From: Leptodactylus fallax
Lineage: Eukaryota > Chordata > Amphibia > Anura > Leptodactylidae
Direction of reading: 5' to 3'
DNA length: 64,000 nt
Assembly: GCA_947044405.1 (NCBI GenBank)
Contig: CAMRHE010000657.1
Coordinates: 1 to 64,000 of the forward strand
Shown here in pieces: positions 22,975-33,655 of this stretch (position 1 is its first letter; each line of letters begins with the position of its first letter). The notes beneath the pieces are model-generated. The model searched no databases. It was not told the origin of the DNA and saw only the letters and a list, made by a program, of their open reading frames with translations. The translations under genes and the position numbers were made by a program.

Positions 22975-24101
22975 GTTGAAGAGTGAAGAAATTAGGCGAT
23001 ACCTTTTAGAGGCTAACTGAGTATATTTGATAATAAGCTTTCGAGAGTGCTAGCTCTCTTCTTCAGACATGGTGTAATACTAGAAACTGAAAATTCACAC
23101 TATTAATACACACACAAGACATGGATCTTCAAAAGGATCTTGGAATAACAAAATTCAATATACGTAGAGAAGTTATTTACAACGGGTCAGGAAATAAACA
23201 GTCTGTAAAATTTGTGAGGCGTGACAGAGGGATCTGTTTATCTGTTTGCAATGAGGTCGTGATTTGTGACCCTCACAGTTCATACATAGTGTGACATGAA
23301 ACTGGCATGAATATTAAGTCCAAATTGCAGAGTTTGAAATTTTTGCATTAACTTGTATTCCCATTCTTTCCTCTCCCTCTGCGTCTTAAAATGTTCTATT
23401 AAAACCACAACCCACAAATCTTCAATAAAGTGATCTTCTCTGGAGAAATGTGTGGCCACTGGGAGATCTCTTCTGCTGTTATAAATGGTGAATCTGTGTG
23501 ATTTCATGCGCTGACTAAGTCTCTGGCCTGTTTCCGCCACATACCGTAGAGGCCTGTGGTAGGACTTTGCACACACATTATGAGGTACACCACATTGGCA
23601 GACCTGCAGGAAAATGTCCCCCTAATTCTCTGCATCTGTTGTGACTGTGGGATAGGTACACTGTCAGCGGTGTGGATGTGCTTGCAGGTCATGCACCTGT
23701 TTTGCAGGCAAGGTGAGGTGCCATTTTGAGTTGGGGCCTTCAGGGCACTCCGGACAATAATACGCCTCAGGTTTGGTGGTTATCTGATTGCAAACAGATA
23801 ACAGATCCCTCTGTCACGCACCACAAATTTTACAGACTGTTTATTTCCTGACCTGTTGTAAATAACTTCTCTACTTATATTGCATTTTGTTATTCCAAGA
23901 TCCTTTTGAAGATCCATGTCTTGTGTGTGTATAAATAGTGCGGATTTTCAGTTTCTAGTATTACACCTATTCTGAAGAAGAGAGCTAGCATTCTCGAAAA
24001 CTCGCTATCAAATATACTCAGTTAGCCTCTAAAAGGTATCGCCTCATTTCTTCACTCTTCCACTACTTTCTATGGCTAACACGGTACAACATTATACTAC
24101 T
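22975..24101 (-). mobile_element. Penelope-like retroelement remnant inserted in the 46-bp satellite
   Basis: The 1,127-bp insert is flanked by AGTGTTGTACACTA on both sides (22961-22974 and 24102-24115). Both copies share a G where other satellite units have C (TTGTAC vs TTCTAC), so this is a true 14-bp target duplication. The ends form long inverted arms: 22979-23100 (AGAGTGAAGAAATTAGGCGA, GAGAGTGCTAGCTCTCTTCT) against 23930-24060 (AAGAGAGCTAGCATTCTCGA, GGTATCGCCTCATTTCTTCA). A GIY-YIG coding remnant lies between. No reverse transcriptase remains. Confidence 0.8.
23280..23692 (-). pseudogene. GIY-YIG endonuclease domain of a Penelope-like element
   Basis: Two overlapping minus frames join across a frameshift near 23550-23575. 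The first (from 23692) ends SCRSANVVYLIMCVQS, the N-terminal 'nVVYLI.C' strand of the GIY-YIG fold. The second gives LRYVAETGQRLSQRMKSHRF, then LPVATHFSREDH, DLWVVVLIEH, REWEYKLM-like ERKEWEYKLMQKF and GLNIHA. This order (Y-V-G-E-T-G-Q, R..sHr, PVA.HF, H..dl, E..wi..l, GLN) is that of the endonuclease of vertebrate Penelope-like elements. The second motif has Ala in place of the usual Gly (YVAETG). The enzyme nicks DNA for target-primed reverse transcription. With a frameshift and no RT, it is inactive. Confidence 0.8.
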
Positions 24102-24675
24102 AGTGTTGTACACTATGTTTTATAGATAGGTTCCTAGGAGCCCTGACAATGTTCTACACTATGTTTTATAGATAGGTTCCTAAGAGTCCTGACAGTGTTC
24201 TACACTATGTTTTATAGATAGGTTCCTAGGAGTCCTGACAGTGTTCTACACTATGTTTTATAGATAGGTTCCTAGGAGCCCTGACAGTGTTCTACACTAT
24301 GTTTTATAGATAGGTTCCTAGGAGTCCTGACAATGTTCTACACTATGTTTTATAGATAGGTTCCTAGGAACCCTGACAGTGTTCTACACTATGTTTTATA
24401 GATCGGTTCCTAGGAGCCCTGACAATGTTCTACACTATGTTTTATAGATAGGATCCTAGGAGCCCTGACAGTGTTCTACACTATGTTTTATAGATAGGTT
24501 CCTAGGAGCCCTGACAGTGTTCTACACTATGTTTTATAGATAGGTTCCTAGGAGCCCTGACAGTGTTCTACACTATGTTTTATAGATAGGTTCCTAGGAG
24601 CCCTGACAGTGTTCTACCCTATGTTTTATAGATCGGCTCCTAGGAGCCCTGACACTGTTCTACACTATGTTTTAC
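24102..24675. repeat. 46-bp satellite, right block
   Basis: About 12.4 units continue after the insertion, beginning with the duplicated half-unit. GAGTCC and ATCGG variants occur, but the three-unit AGGATCCC periodicity of the left block is absent. Confidence 0.9.
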
Positions 24676-25539
24676 ACCTCCCCACAGGTTTCAGCAATTC
24701 TTGGACAACCCCTTTAAAACTAGACTAACTGCAGCCTTACATGTATTTACAGGTACATTTGAAATTCTATCGCCACCGCAGGCCACTTCTAAGTGACATA
24801 CACTTGTTAAAATTGGTGAGAGATTTGGGTGGCCACAGGCCTAGAGCGGCCATCCAAACAGGACATTTTATAATCCGCCACTGCTTACAACAATCAGTAC
24901 AATGTTTTTCAGGAAGATGCATCTTTCATGTCATTATTGTGATGTTTTATCTCATTCTGTGCTGATGGACCAAATAGCTCTAAAACATTCACAAGATTAA
25001 GCAAATTTTGCCAACCACAATTCATTATGGGTAAAAAATTGCTCTAAAAGGCCTTGATCTTTCCAAGTACAATATTCAATTAGAAAGAATTTACTGGAAC
25101 ATGTGTGACATGATCTCATTGTGACTGATAAATAGAAGAGCTAATGGCTGAAATTCCCTGTAATGTATTAGATCACCTTGTGGGAGAAGGAACAACAGCC
25201 ATTGCTGACATTATTCTCCAAGTAGAATGACAGAGTTATTAATGTGTCGTATCATTAAATTATGAAAAACATTCATAAAATCAAATCTATCTATGATTTG
25301 TTAGTCTATGTTCACACTGTGTTCTGTGTGCACGCTCCATGTATACACTCATAAAAACTTCTAGTGCATACACTGGACAGGTCCATAGAGAGGTAGTAAG
25401 TAGGGAAGGTGCCCTGTTTGTGTGGGCGTGACTATGCTAATGATGGGTATGGTTATGCAAATAGGGATTGTGGTGAAATATTACATCAATTTTAGGCTGT
25501 ACGTTACAGTAATTGAGGTGTTACCCAGGTAATGGTGCA
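24676..25539. other. Non-coding sequence with one isolated T2-type end
   Basis: TTCTTGGACAACCCCTTTAA ends at 24717, a T2-like right terminus without a visible left partner; the satellite may have grown inside that element. The rest shows nothing recognisable. Confidence 0.45.
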
Positions 25540-26420
25540 TTGAACCTCCTTTGGCCTGCAGAATCACAGCGATTTGTCAGGGCATAGATTTCACTAGGTG
25601 TCGAAATGGCTCTGCAGAAATATCGGCCCAGGTGGACAGGTTAGCTTATCGCAGTTTCCAAAAAATAGATGGATCCTGTTCTAACTTGTACTAGAGTTGT
25701 TCAATGGCATTAAGATCTGGAGATTCTGAAGTTCAGAGAAGCAAAAAACCTCATTGTTATTTTCCTGGTACTAACCTATAGGTAGACGACCTACCTGCCG
25801 GAAGCATCCTTCTGCCATGAAGGGATGAACTTGGTCGGCCACAATGCTTGGGTAAGCCCTACTGTCAAACATCTATTCACAGGTATTAGAGGAACTGGAG
25901 TGTGCTGAGAAAACATTCCCTACACCAGTACTCCACCTTACAGGAAGGGTTCACGATTCATGGTGGTTTTGCCAAATTCTCACCCTCCCATCAGTAAGGT
26001 ACAACAGAATCAGGATTTATCTGACCAGGAGATGTTTTGCCACTGCTCATTGATCCAATATTTGCCCTTCTTTGTGTTGCCTTTCTGTTTCCCATAGACA
26101 GCAATAACACTTGAACTAGTCTTCTGCTGTTATAGTCCGTCTGTGCTAAAACATATTATTGAGAGCACCAGCATCAAATATGTTAGTTAGACACCAGTAA
26201 TGTATTTGACTGCAGTTGTCTTGACTCTATACCTTGTGTTCTTCAGAACCATTCTTGACATCCACCTCTGACCCCTTTCATTGACGTGTTGTTTCCATCC
26301 CCAGGATCCTTTTTCACTGGATGTTTTTCCTCCGTCATACAATTCTTTGTACACTCTCAACACTATTATCGGAGATATTCCCACAAGTCCTGGGCCATTC
26401 TAGCGTCAGTCGCCATGTCT
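25540..26420 (-). pseudogene. Decayed Tc1/mariner transposase (full-length but badly mutated)
   Basis: Minus-strand translation, across many stops and shifts, gives DGRVRIWQNHHES, then GVGNVFSAHS in place of a 'GG.vmvWG.fs' segment, and AYPSIVADQVHPFMAEG. These match, in order, the 'W.sDEs.f.L...DGRvriWR..hE', 'GGG.mvWG.fs' and 'Y.si.aDhv.PfM' parts of a Tc1 transposase. The far end (26300-26400) corresponds to its N-terminal DNA-binding region, and 25540-25620 to the C-terminus near '...QKAKGG' (here CRPKEV). The first catalytic Asp region is at ~26030-26060; the second and third are unrecognisable. No TIRs were found. The enzyme would have cut and pasted its element; this copy is old and dead. 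Confidence 0.65.
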
Positions 26421-26576
26421 GTAGTGCCATCAAAACATTACTAGTGCTCCCACTTAGTACTGTCCTTTCACACAGTAATAGTGCCCCTTTACAATCACCT
26501 ACACAGTAGTAGGACCTATAAGAAAACCCTAACACAGTGAAAGTACTCCTTTAGTGCCACTGTCCCTGTAAGGTGG

Positions 26577-27276
26577 TAGAAGCCACCCCCTTCCACAAAA
26601 TGGCCTTAGCTGAGTGACTTTGCTAGGTCCTTCCTTACCCATGATGTCTTGTATATTTGTATGTTTGGCTGTGCTCTGTGGGTTTTATTGTGCATTGCAC
26701 GACGTGTAATATGCAGTTTATTGCTGTGTATATGCTGATGACTTATTGCACTGTATGATGTGTCACTGTCACTTTTACTGTGCCAATGCTCCCACTTTAG
26801 TGCTTTCTAGAAAGAGGACAGTGCAATGATTCTAACCAAACAGGTGGAACCCCGCTGCAGCTATTGGTTATGCTATGGGTAATACCCTTCTTGCCCTATC
26901 TGTAGTACAGACTAAACACGCTAAGGTCTGATACCTTGTAGCCATGTCAGGCAGGAAAAGTCTTATAAGAGAGAGAGACTTTCCCAGTTCTTTGGGTCTT
27001 CCATCTGGACCACTGCTGTGACTGTTGCAGCCATCTGTGTCATGCAATCCCAGAACTGAGCCTGACTGTATCCAAAGGCGAGCGTTGTGAAACTAATGTG
27101 TCTCTGAGAAGCAGGACCTGTAAGAGCTGAGCATAAATCCTTGTAGGACCTCAGGACCGTTGCTGTGAGAGTTTACAGTACCTACTGCTGAGTTGTTGAT
27201 CCTTGCTAGAACTGAGCAATTGCCGTTAACTACTTTATGGCAGAAAAACTTCTACCTCGGAAAAGCAGTGGTGACA
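26577..27276 (+). mobile_element. Probable LTR (solo or orphan), ~700 bp
   Basis: Begins TGTAAGGTGGTAGAAGCC and ends GCAGTGGTGACA (TGT...ACA). TCTTATAAGAGAGAGAG near 26962 is a TATA-like promoter, and GCATAAATCC near 27133 is a weak polyadenylation word. AC-TGGAAATTGAGGG follows at once, where a primer binding site (TGG...) would sit. No second LTR or target duplication is seen, so boundaries are inferred. Confidence 0.4.
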
Positions 27277-27669
27277 ACTGGAAATTGAGGGTGTTTTTTG
27301 GCCGTATCTATACAAACACTGAAGTAGTGGGGAACCAGCTGCCCTGACCTTTTCCAGCATGCTGCAGGATCATGTCACTGGCACAGTAGGGTGCGTGCAC
27401 GGTGAGTAATATGGTGGAGGAAGGAACGGGAGAAAGTACAAACATCCCACATTCCTGTAAGTCTTGGGCACAAAGTGATTGGCCTGTTTTGTATGTCTGG
27501 TTGTGCTCTTTGTGTCTTACGCTAGGTTCATACCTGCATTCGGGTTTCTGTTCGTTGTGTCCGCTCCACCATAGCTGCAGGGTACCTCTTTGAAGAGCTA
27601 CAGATGTTGCCATCTTCAACTTGAATCTGGTAACTCGCTGCTCTGTGATAACAAAAGCCATTGGATGAA
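27277..27669. other. Possible internal LTR-element remnant and half GGCTACATTCACAT repeat
   Basis: The start may be leader sequence of the preceding LTR element. At 27519-27560 ACGCTAGGTTCATACCTGCA matches the 8265 repeat family. No coding domain recognised. Confidence 0.35.
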
Positions 27670-27901
27670 AGTTGAGTTAGGCTCAGGCCCCACGTTGATG
27701 AAATGAAGCATTTTTTGTTGCAGATTTTGCTGCGTTTTTTTGAGCCAAAATCAGGAGTCGATTAAACAGAAGGGGAATATCTAAGAGATTCCTTTATATT
27801 TTCATTCCTTTTCAAGCCACTCCTGACTTTGGCTCACAAAATCGCTGCAAAATGTGCAATGAAAAACGCTGCATTTCCGCAATGTGTGGCCTCAGCCTTA
27901 A
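27670..27901. mobile_element. Palindromic MITE (GGCTCAGGCCCCAC termini)
   Basis: The left end TTAGGCTCAGGCCCCACGTT and right end ATGTGTGGCCTCAGCCTTAA are inverted. Inner arms also pair: AAAATCAGGAGTCG vs CACTCCTGACTTTGG, and GCAGATTTTGCTGCG vs AAATCGCTGCAAAATG. Non-coding, ~230 bp. Confidence 0.7.
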
Positions 27902-28591
27902 AGTGTTTAGCAAGATTTACTTAATATGCTAGAAGTCATGTTGAACTTGGCTACATCTGTGCCCTGGCAGCCAAGAAAAGCTAAAAAAAAAATCCAGTGC
28001 ATCCCCCTTGTCACAATGACACACCTGTCACTCTTACATGCTTGTCTGCTACTGTAAAGATACATACATGGAAGGAAGATAAAATATTCAAAGCGATCCT
28101 GGAATGCAATATTCATGCCGTTCCTCCACTGGGATACAGAACTGCCTGATGGTGTGAATTCAGTGATTAAGAAATAATTCTATAAAGTGGAAGTGACACA
28201 TTGCAGAGCCCTGCAGGCTGAACACTACATAGCGCAAACCAAGTTAAGACTTCTCATGGGGACACAATATTAACAAATTATTGCAGTTAAATGCAAAACT
28301 CCCTACTTTCTTAGAAGACAGAACTGTCCTATCCTATGAGAGTACTTGGAAAAACCTTTAACAGATGGTCTGTGTTGGATTTTGAATTCCTATTACTGCC
28401 ATAATTCGTGATTTACTGGATTTCTTCACTTTTTCATCAGCTATGGATTGAAGGTTAGACCCTAGCAGAGCAATCTCTTTGTATCTAAATTGTCTACGCA
28501 AGAGAGTGTCTGCAGAACTGACTGATCGCACGGAGATTGCACTGCTCTGTTTAGTCATTTCCACAGCAATTTGGGAAAGGAGAAATAAAGC
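27902..28591. other. Non-coding sequence
   Basis: No gene or element recognised. Confidence 0.5.
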
Positions 28592-29347
28592 ATTAGGTTC
28601 ACTTTAGCTTGATCAGAAGTGTCCATGGGACAACTTTAGATTTTCTGGCATTATTTGTATCATTAATACACTTTGTAATATAATTTATTAACAGATTTTG
28701 TCTCCTTTCTGTGAAATCCTGTCTTTCTTTATTCCTCCCCTTCCTCCTGTATTGAGAGCTGTTCCTGTCTCTCCCTGAATGTTACTGTGTATGGAGTACG
28801 GGTTGTGTAACATGTAGAGTAAATGAGGGTAGGGGGAAGGTCACGCCAAACACTTATATCTTGGGCATTATGTACAAACTTGTTTTTGTCATATTCAAGA
28901 GGAGATTTTTTTCATGTGACTGTAAGGTTACAGTGCTATCTAAATTATATATTATGCATCTGAATATAAATATCCTAATACTGACTGTGTTTTCAACCAG
29001 TGATATCTCTGGAAATAATTTAGCACAACCTAAAATAAGAGAATCTCCACTTTCATATGACACCAAAAGCAAGTTTGTACGCTTTATAATGTCTAAGATA
29101 TAACTGTGTGAAGTGACCCTCCCCCCCTCAACTTCTCTACATATTACACAGCCCATACTCCATACACAGTAACATTCAGTGAGAGGCAGGAACAGCTCTC
29201 AATACAGAAGACAGGGGAAGAGTGAAAAAATGCAGGATTTCACAGAAAGGAGACAATATTTGTTAATAAAGTATATTACACAATTTATTTATGACACAAA
29301 TACTGCCCGAAAATCAAAAGTTGTCTGAAAGTTTAGTTACACTTTAA
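28592..29347. mobile_element. Long palindromic MITE ending at TTAA
   Basis: Arms of ~250 bp are inverted copies: TGTCTCCTTTCTGTGAAATC vs GATTTCACAGAAAGGAGACA, and TACTGTGTATGGAGTACGGG vs CCCATACTCCATACACAGTA. The right end is TTACACTTTAA; the left end is decayed. The middle ~200 bp is unique, AT-rich and non-coding. Confidence 0.75.
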
Positions 29348-29439
29348 AAGTTAAAACTTTCTATGTGTAATTTAATGATGATATATGTAAGTGATAACAA
29401 TATTACAGCGAAAAGAGACGTTTATTAGGGAAGCTGTAC

Positions 29440-29875
29440 AATTGATATGAGGCTTTAGTACCGAGCTGGGCCACTTCCCGCCTGGCTACAGGATGAGATA
29501 CGGTTGAGCATGGAGGCATACAGGTTCCTTGTGGCACATTTGCCCACAGATGTTGCAGCTGGGCCTATAGATCCTGCTCACTCATAGGTTGCCGATACTG
29601 GTGTCCCTGTTAGTCTTATAAATGCTCGAGTAGTGATAAATCTGGCAGCCCGGCAGGCCAAGGAAGTATTGCAATCTGGCAGAGACATTACTGGGAAACA
29701 TTTGCTGTGTGTGGGCAAGCATTATCCTGCTGAAAAATGCCAGCTGGAAGCCCTACCATGAGAAGTATCTTATATCACTGAGCTATTAGTGTCCCTTGTA
29801 TCACTATTAGTGGTGACCAACTGTCGTATGTGATGGCTCCTCAGATCATCACACCATCACTCCAAAGAAAAGGTA
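29440..29875 (-). pseudogene. Decayed Tc1/mariner transposase, second family
   Basis: Minus-strand translation gives GAITYDSWSPLIVIQGTLIA, then GIFQQDNACPHTANVSQ, a stop, then ILPWPAGLPDLSLLEHL and QLQHLWANVPQGT. These match the 'WGaI.y....L..i.g.l.a..Y', 'FQQDNA.PHtA', 'LpWPa.SPDLsPIEHvWD' and 'W..iPq..i' parts of a Tc1-like transposase distinct from the others here: QDNA.PH instead of QDNDPKH. The second catalytic Asp is kept and the third-Glu motif reads SLLEH. Several stops and a frame change make it inactive. The N-terminal DNA-binding half and TIRs are missing. Confidence 0.75.
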
Positions 29876-31819
29876 GGATTGAAGTACTCACCACAAAGCC
29901 TTCATACTTGAACCCAACCCTTGTTGGATCCCAAACAGAACCAATATTTGTTACATAAAGACAATGCCATACCAGTCCACAGCAGTCCAGGATTCTTGCT
30001 CATGACACCACTGCAAAAGAAGCTATGCCATCATGCAATATTATCTGCATCCTTAGGAAGTTTTTTGTCTTTTGGTAAAAATTATTTGGTAGGGGTGCCT
30101 CAAGGGATTTTTCTTTTTATCCAGGGGTGAACTAAGTCTGAAAAGGTTGGTAAGCACTGATCTAGCCTATTGGACGCCTGTTAGGAAGAACCATAGTTTG
30201 CCTAATAGAGACACTTCTCTCTAGCCACCTGTTTATATACATCCTCTATATAAGGTTGCTGTGCCCCATGAGGGTATAGTACATAGAGATGCATTACTCA
30301 GCACAATCAACACATTTAGATAAAATGTTAATAAGAGATTTTTTTTATGAATTAGATAGTAACATTTTGTCTGTTTTATGTAGTCTGTGAGATTACATGC
30401 TGCCTTTATTACTAAATCAGCTATTTCAGTAAATGATGAATGGCTTTCTAGTAAAACAATGGTAAATACTGTTATAACACATCTAATAAGTGCGAATTTC
30501 ATAGTCAAAACCTGAGAGCAATTTTTAGGCTGGAAATGGGATCTAGTTGTTTTACATCTCATAGCACTTGCAAAATAGTAACTCCAGGGAGGAATGAAAG
30601 TAGATATAGCAATATCTTATGGAAGTTCAATACATACCATAACTAAGAAACACTCCAAACAAAGTCCATGGCATTGATAATGCAAAAGATTTGCAAAGTT
30701 ATGCCCTAGAACTACTCTGGGCAGGTGAAGAAACTAACAAAGCCTATCATGGACCTAAATGAGTTTACAGTACCATGGAGAAACTGAAGGAGCCCACCAT
30801 AAAGCTTCTTCATCTCCAGAGAGTTATAACTGACTGCCCCCGGGTAACAGCTCAGTAACTTGCCCTGATGAGAGGCAATAGCCTCATAAGAGGTATCTGC
30901 AGATGACAACCTCACCATTTGGAGGAGCTATTCTAGCATGGCTTTATTCCCAGATTCTGCCACTATGTTTCTGGAAAACCAGGCATTGATTTATAGGGAG
31001 ATACTTACAAAAGGTGGCACTAGAGCAAGTTCCTACAAGGAAGACTTATTTGGATACTGCTACATTTACGAAGATATATTATGTGAATAGTGGTGCAGCA
31101 ATAGGTGTTTTAATGTTGAATTGCAGGTGGGATTCCGTATACATGAAATTCCCGGGCTTCTTAATGAGTTTGTATTAATTATGTTCTCTATGAGAAGGCC
31201 ATATTTTCTGTTCTGTGCTTTGCTAGACCTAGCGTAGAGACTAGATGAGAGGAGGTTATTTAAAGAGACAGCCCTTCTATCCCCACGTCTAACCCGAGAT
31301 TGTAAGATTTGTAATAGTATCTCACCCTGGTTCAATATACTTTGTTTATACAGTAAGTGATTTTCTTGCATTCTTGATTCTTGCATAGATAGAATACTCA
31401 CCTAACGCCAGCAATTCCGCAGTACGGGAAAAAGAAACGCTTTCATTCTGACATGATGTGCTCCAGCATGATGTCATTAAAGGGTGCTCTCCTCCTTCGG
31501 CCTACTCTATCTCTGCTGTCCCAAAGATCTTCGGTGCCCTGCGGGCTGAGGGCCACATGTTTGAGACTACTGTTGCAGGTGATACCTGACATGGGCCCTA
31601 AATTCCTCGGCTGTAATACCCGGAACAGTCATCTCTATGTGATATATAGTCAGTCTGCACTCAACAAACCTTTTCATAACCCACAAGTGCACAAACATAT
31701 TTCACATTCACCAAACAGCAAGTGGGCCTGCAGGATAACAAATATCTGGACTGAATTTTAGTCCCAGTCCTACCTTGTTGCACATAGTTGTTGCCACCAC
31801 AGAGGGAGATAAGCTGCCA
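29876..31819. other. Non-coding sequence
   Basis: No gene or recognised element across ~1.9 kb. Open frames are short and without motif. Confidence 0.5.
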
Positions 31820-32300
31820 ACGACAATTATTTTTAGGCTCGCAGATAAGAGACGATCAAATGAAAAATCAATTCTTTGCATGTTTGTCGGCTCATCGCGG
31901 GTCCTTTTATAGTAGCCAATAATTGGTACAATCATTGGCCCGTGTAAAGGAAATAGCAGAGAAAGAAGACAAAGACAACACTTCGCAGCATTATCTTAGG
32001 CCCCCTTTACACTGGTTCACTCGGCTGCAATGTTTAGGATTGGGTGTTCCTCCGGAATGTTTGTACCCGATCCTTGCTTGCGCTTCTGTTGCATTTAGAT
32101 GCAGCAAATCATCATTGCTAGGATGGGGGGATGAATGTGGCAATGTGCTACCAAATAGCATGATTTTTATTTAGGTCACATAAATGATACAATCACCCAA
32201 CGATCAAGCATTTTGACCATTAGTTGGTTGATCTTTTGCACATTTACTAAAACCCCTTGTTCCCGATAATAGACCCACGTGAAGGGGCTTTTAGACGACT
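31820..32300. repeat. Probable MITE with GGCCC.TTTACAC words
   Basis: GGCCCGTGTAAAGGAAA (31938), GGCCCCCTTTACACTGG (32000) and ACGTGAAGGGGCTTTTAGA (32277) are inverse or direct variants of one terminal word, and ACAATCACCCAACGATCAAG lies between. Boundaries are loose. Confidence 0.4.
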
Positions 32301-33655
32301 AGTGATGTCAGAAGCCCTCTCAGATAAGGATATTTGTACTCCTATTTACAAGGGTAAGCACCGTCCATGTACCATTATCAATACAGCCTCTTATTCTACA
32401 AAATATTCTGCTGATTTCACTTTTTCCCGTCTGTTTCGTAAAGTATTTTTGTGTGTTCTATTGTATTTTGCTTTTGGATCAATTTCTGTGTCTGCAGCTA
32501 TAGAACAGACATTTATGTCTAAAGTTTTTGGCAAGACTTCCTAAGAGTTGGCAAGAGTTTTTAAAGCCCAGCATGACCTTTACAGAACAATAAGCAATTC
32601 CATATAGTCGCAACATTTTGAGTAGCTCCGTAATTGGTACTCAATGTTTTACCTTGTAAAGAGATAAGTCGATGACTATACTTATGTTGAGTACCTTATC
32701 TGCATAAGAAAGAGAGAGGTCATTAATTTGCTCTTGAGTATATGGTATGTTTTTTACACACAGTGCTGGGTCTTTGTAGAGCTCTTGGTAGATCAATTAT
32801 GAGTGAGACGGGCTCGGGCAGAGTAAGAGGGCAATGTAATTATACTGACTGTAGCATCTCCTTATTGTGCGAACTTTGCCCTCACAAACATCTATCTAGA
32901 CACTGCACGATGGTCATCCGAAGGTTATGTCTGATCCGTAAAGCATTCTCAATCTTGTCATCAGAGATATTTTTCTTGTCACCACAAGGCTAGAATGAAC
33001 CGAAACCAGTCATTAAAACACGACGCTTAGTACTTGAGCTGACTGCAAAAACATAAAAAAGGGAGGGAATAAACAGGCTGGAGTGTTAAGTCTCCATGAC
33101 ATTAAAGACAGTGAACCCAGCAAGCTCAGCTCTGTAATCCAATACAAATCTTTCTGACTGTAACAATATAGAAAGAAAAAAATCAGTTAATTAGACCATG
33201 TGCAAAGCTCTGCAGAGACGTAACTATGGGGGCTGAGGTTGGAGAACCAGGTACTTAGAAGATGGCAAGTAACAAGTCACCATGTAAAGGAAAATAAAAG
33301 TCTAACACAGCAATGAAGCTTCTAAGGATATTGCAATAACCGGAGTGCAGGTGCAGGATTCAATACCAGAAACTTGTGCATTAAATGTTTCAAGATGTTT
33401 TCAAGGGAATGTCATTGTAATATGTCTTTAGAAGTGTCGGAGCTCAGTTTTTCTAAAACAGAGCACTAAAATCTTTACATTGTGACAGAGTTAAGGCAAA
33501 TTTGTCAGGTAAGTGAAAGCAAAGTAAATGCTGACAGGAATCCTAGGAGAGACAGAGAGAGCCCTGATATCTCCGATGACACCTAGTGATTGACAGCTTT
33601 ATCTGTATCATTGTGTGTACACAGAAGGCTGATAATAATGGTGTGTGGGCAGGAC
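32301..33655. other. Non-coding sequence
   Basis: No gene or recognised element. Confidence 0.5.
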
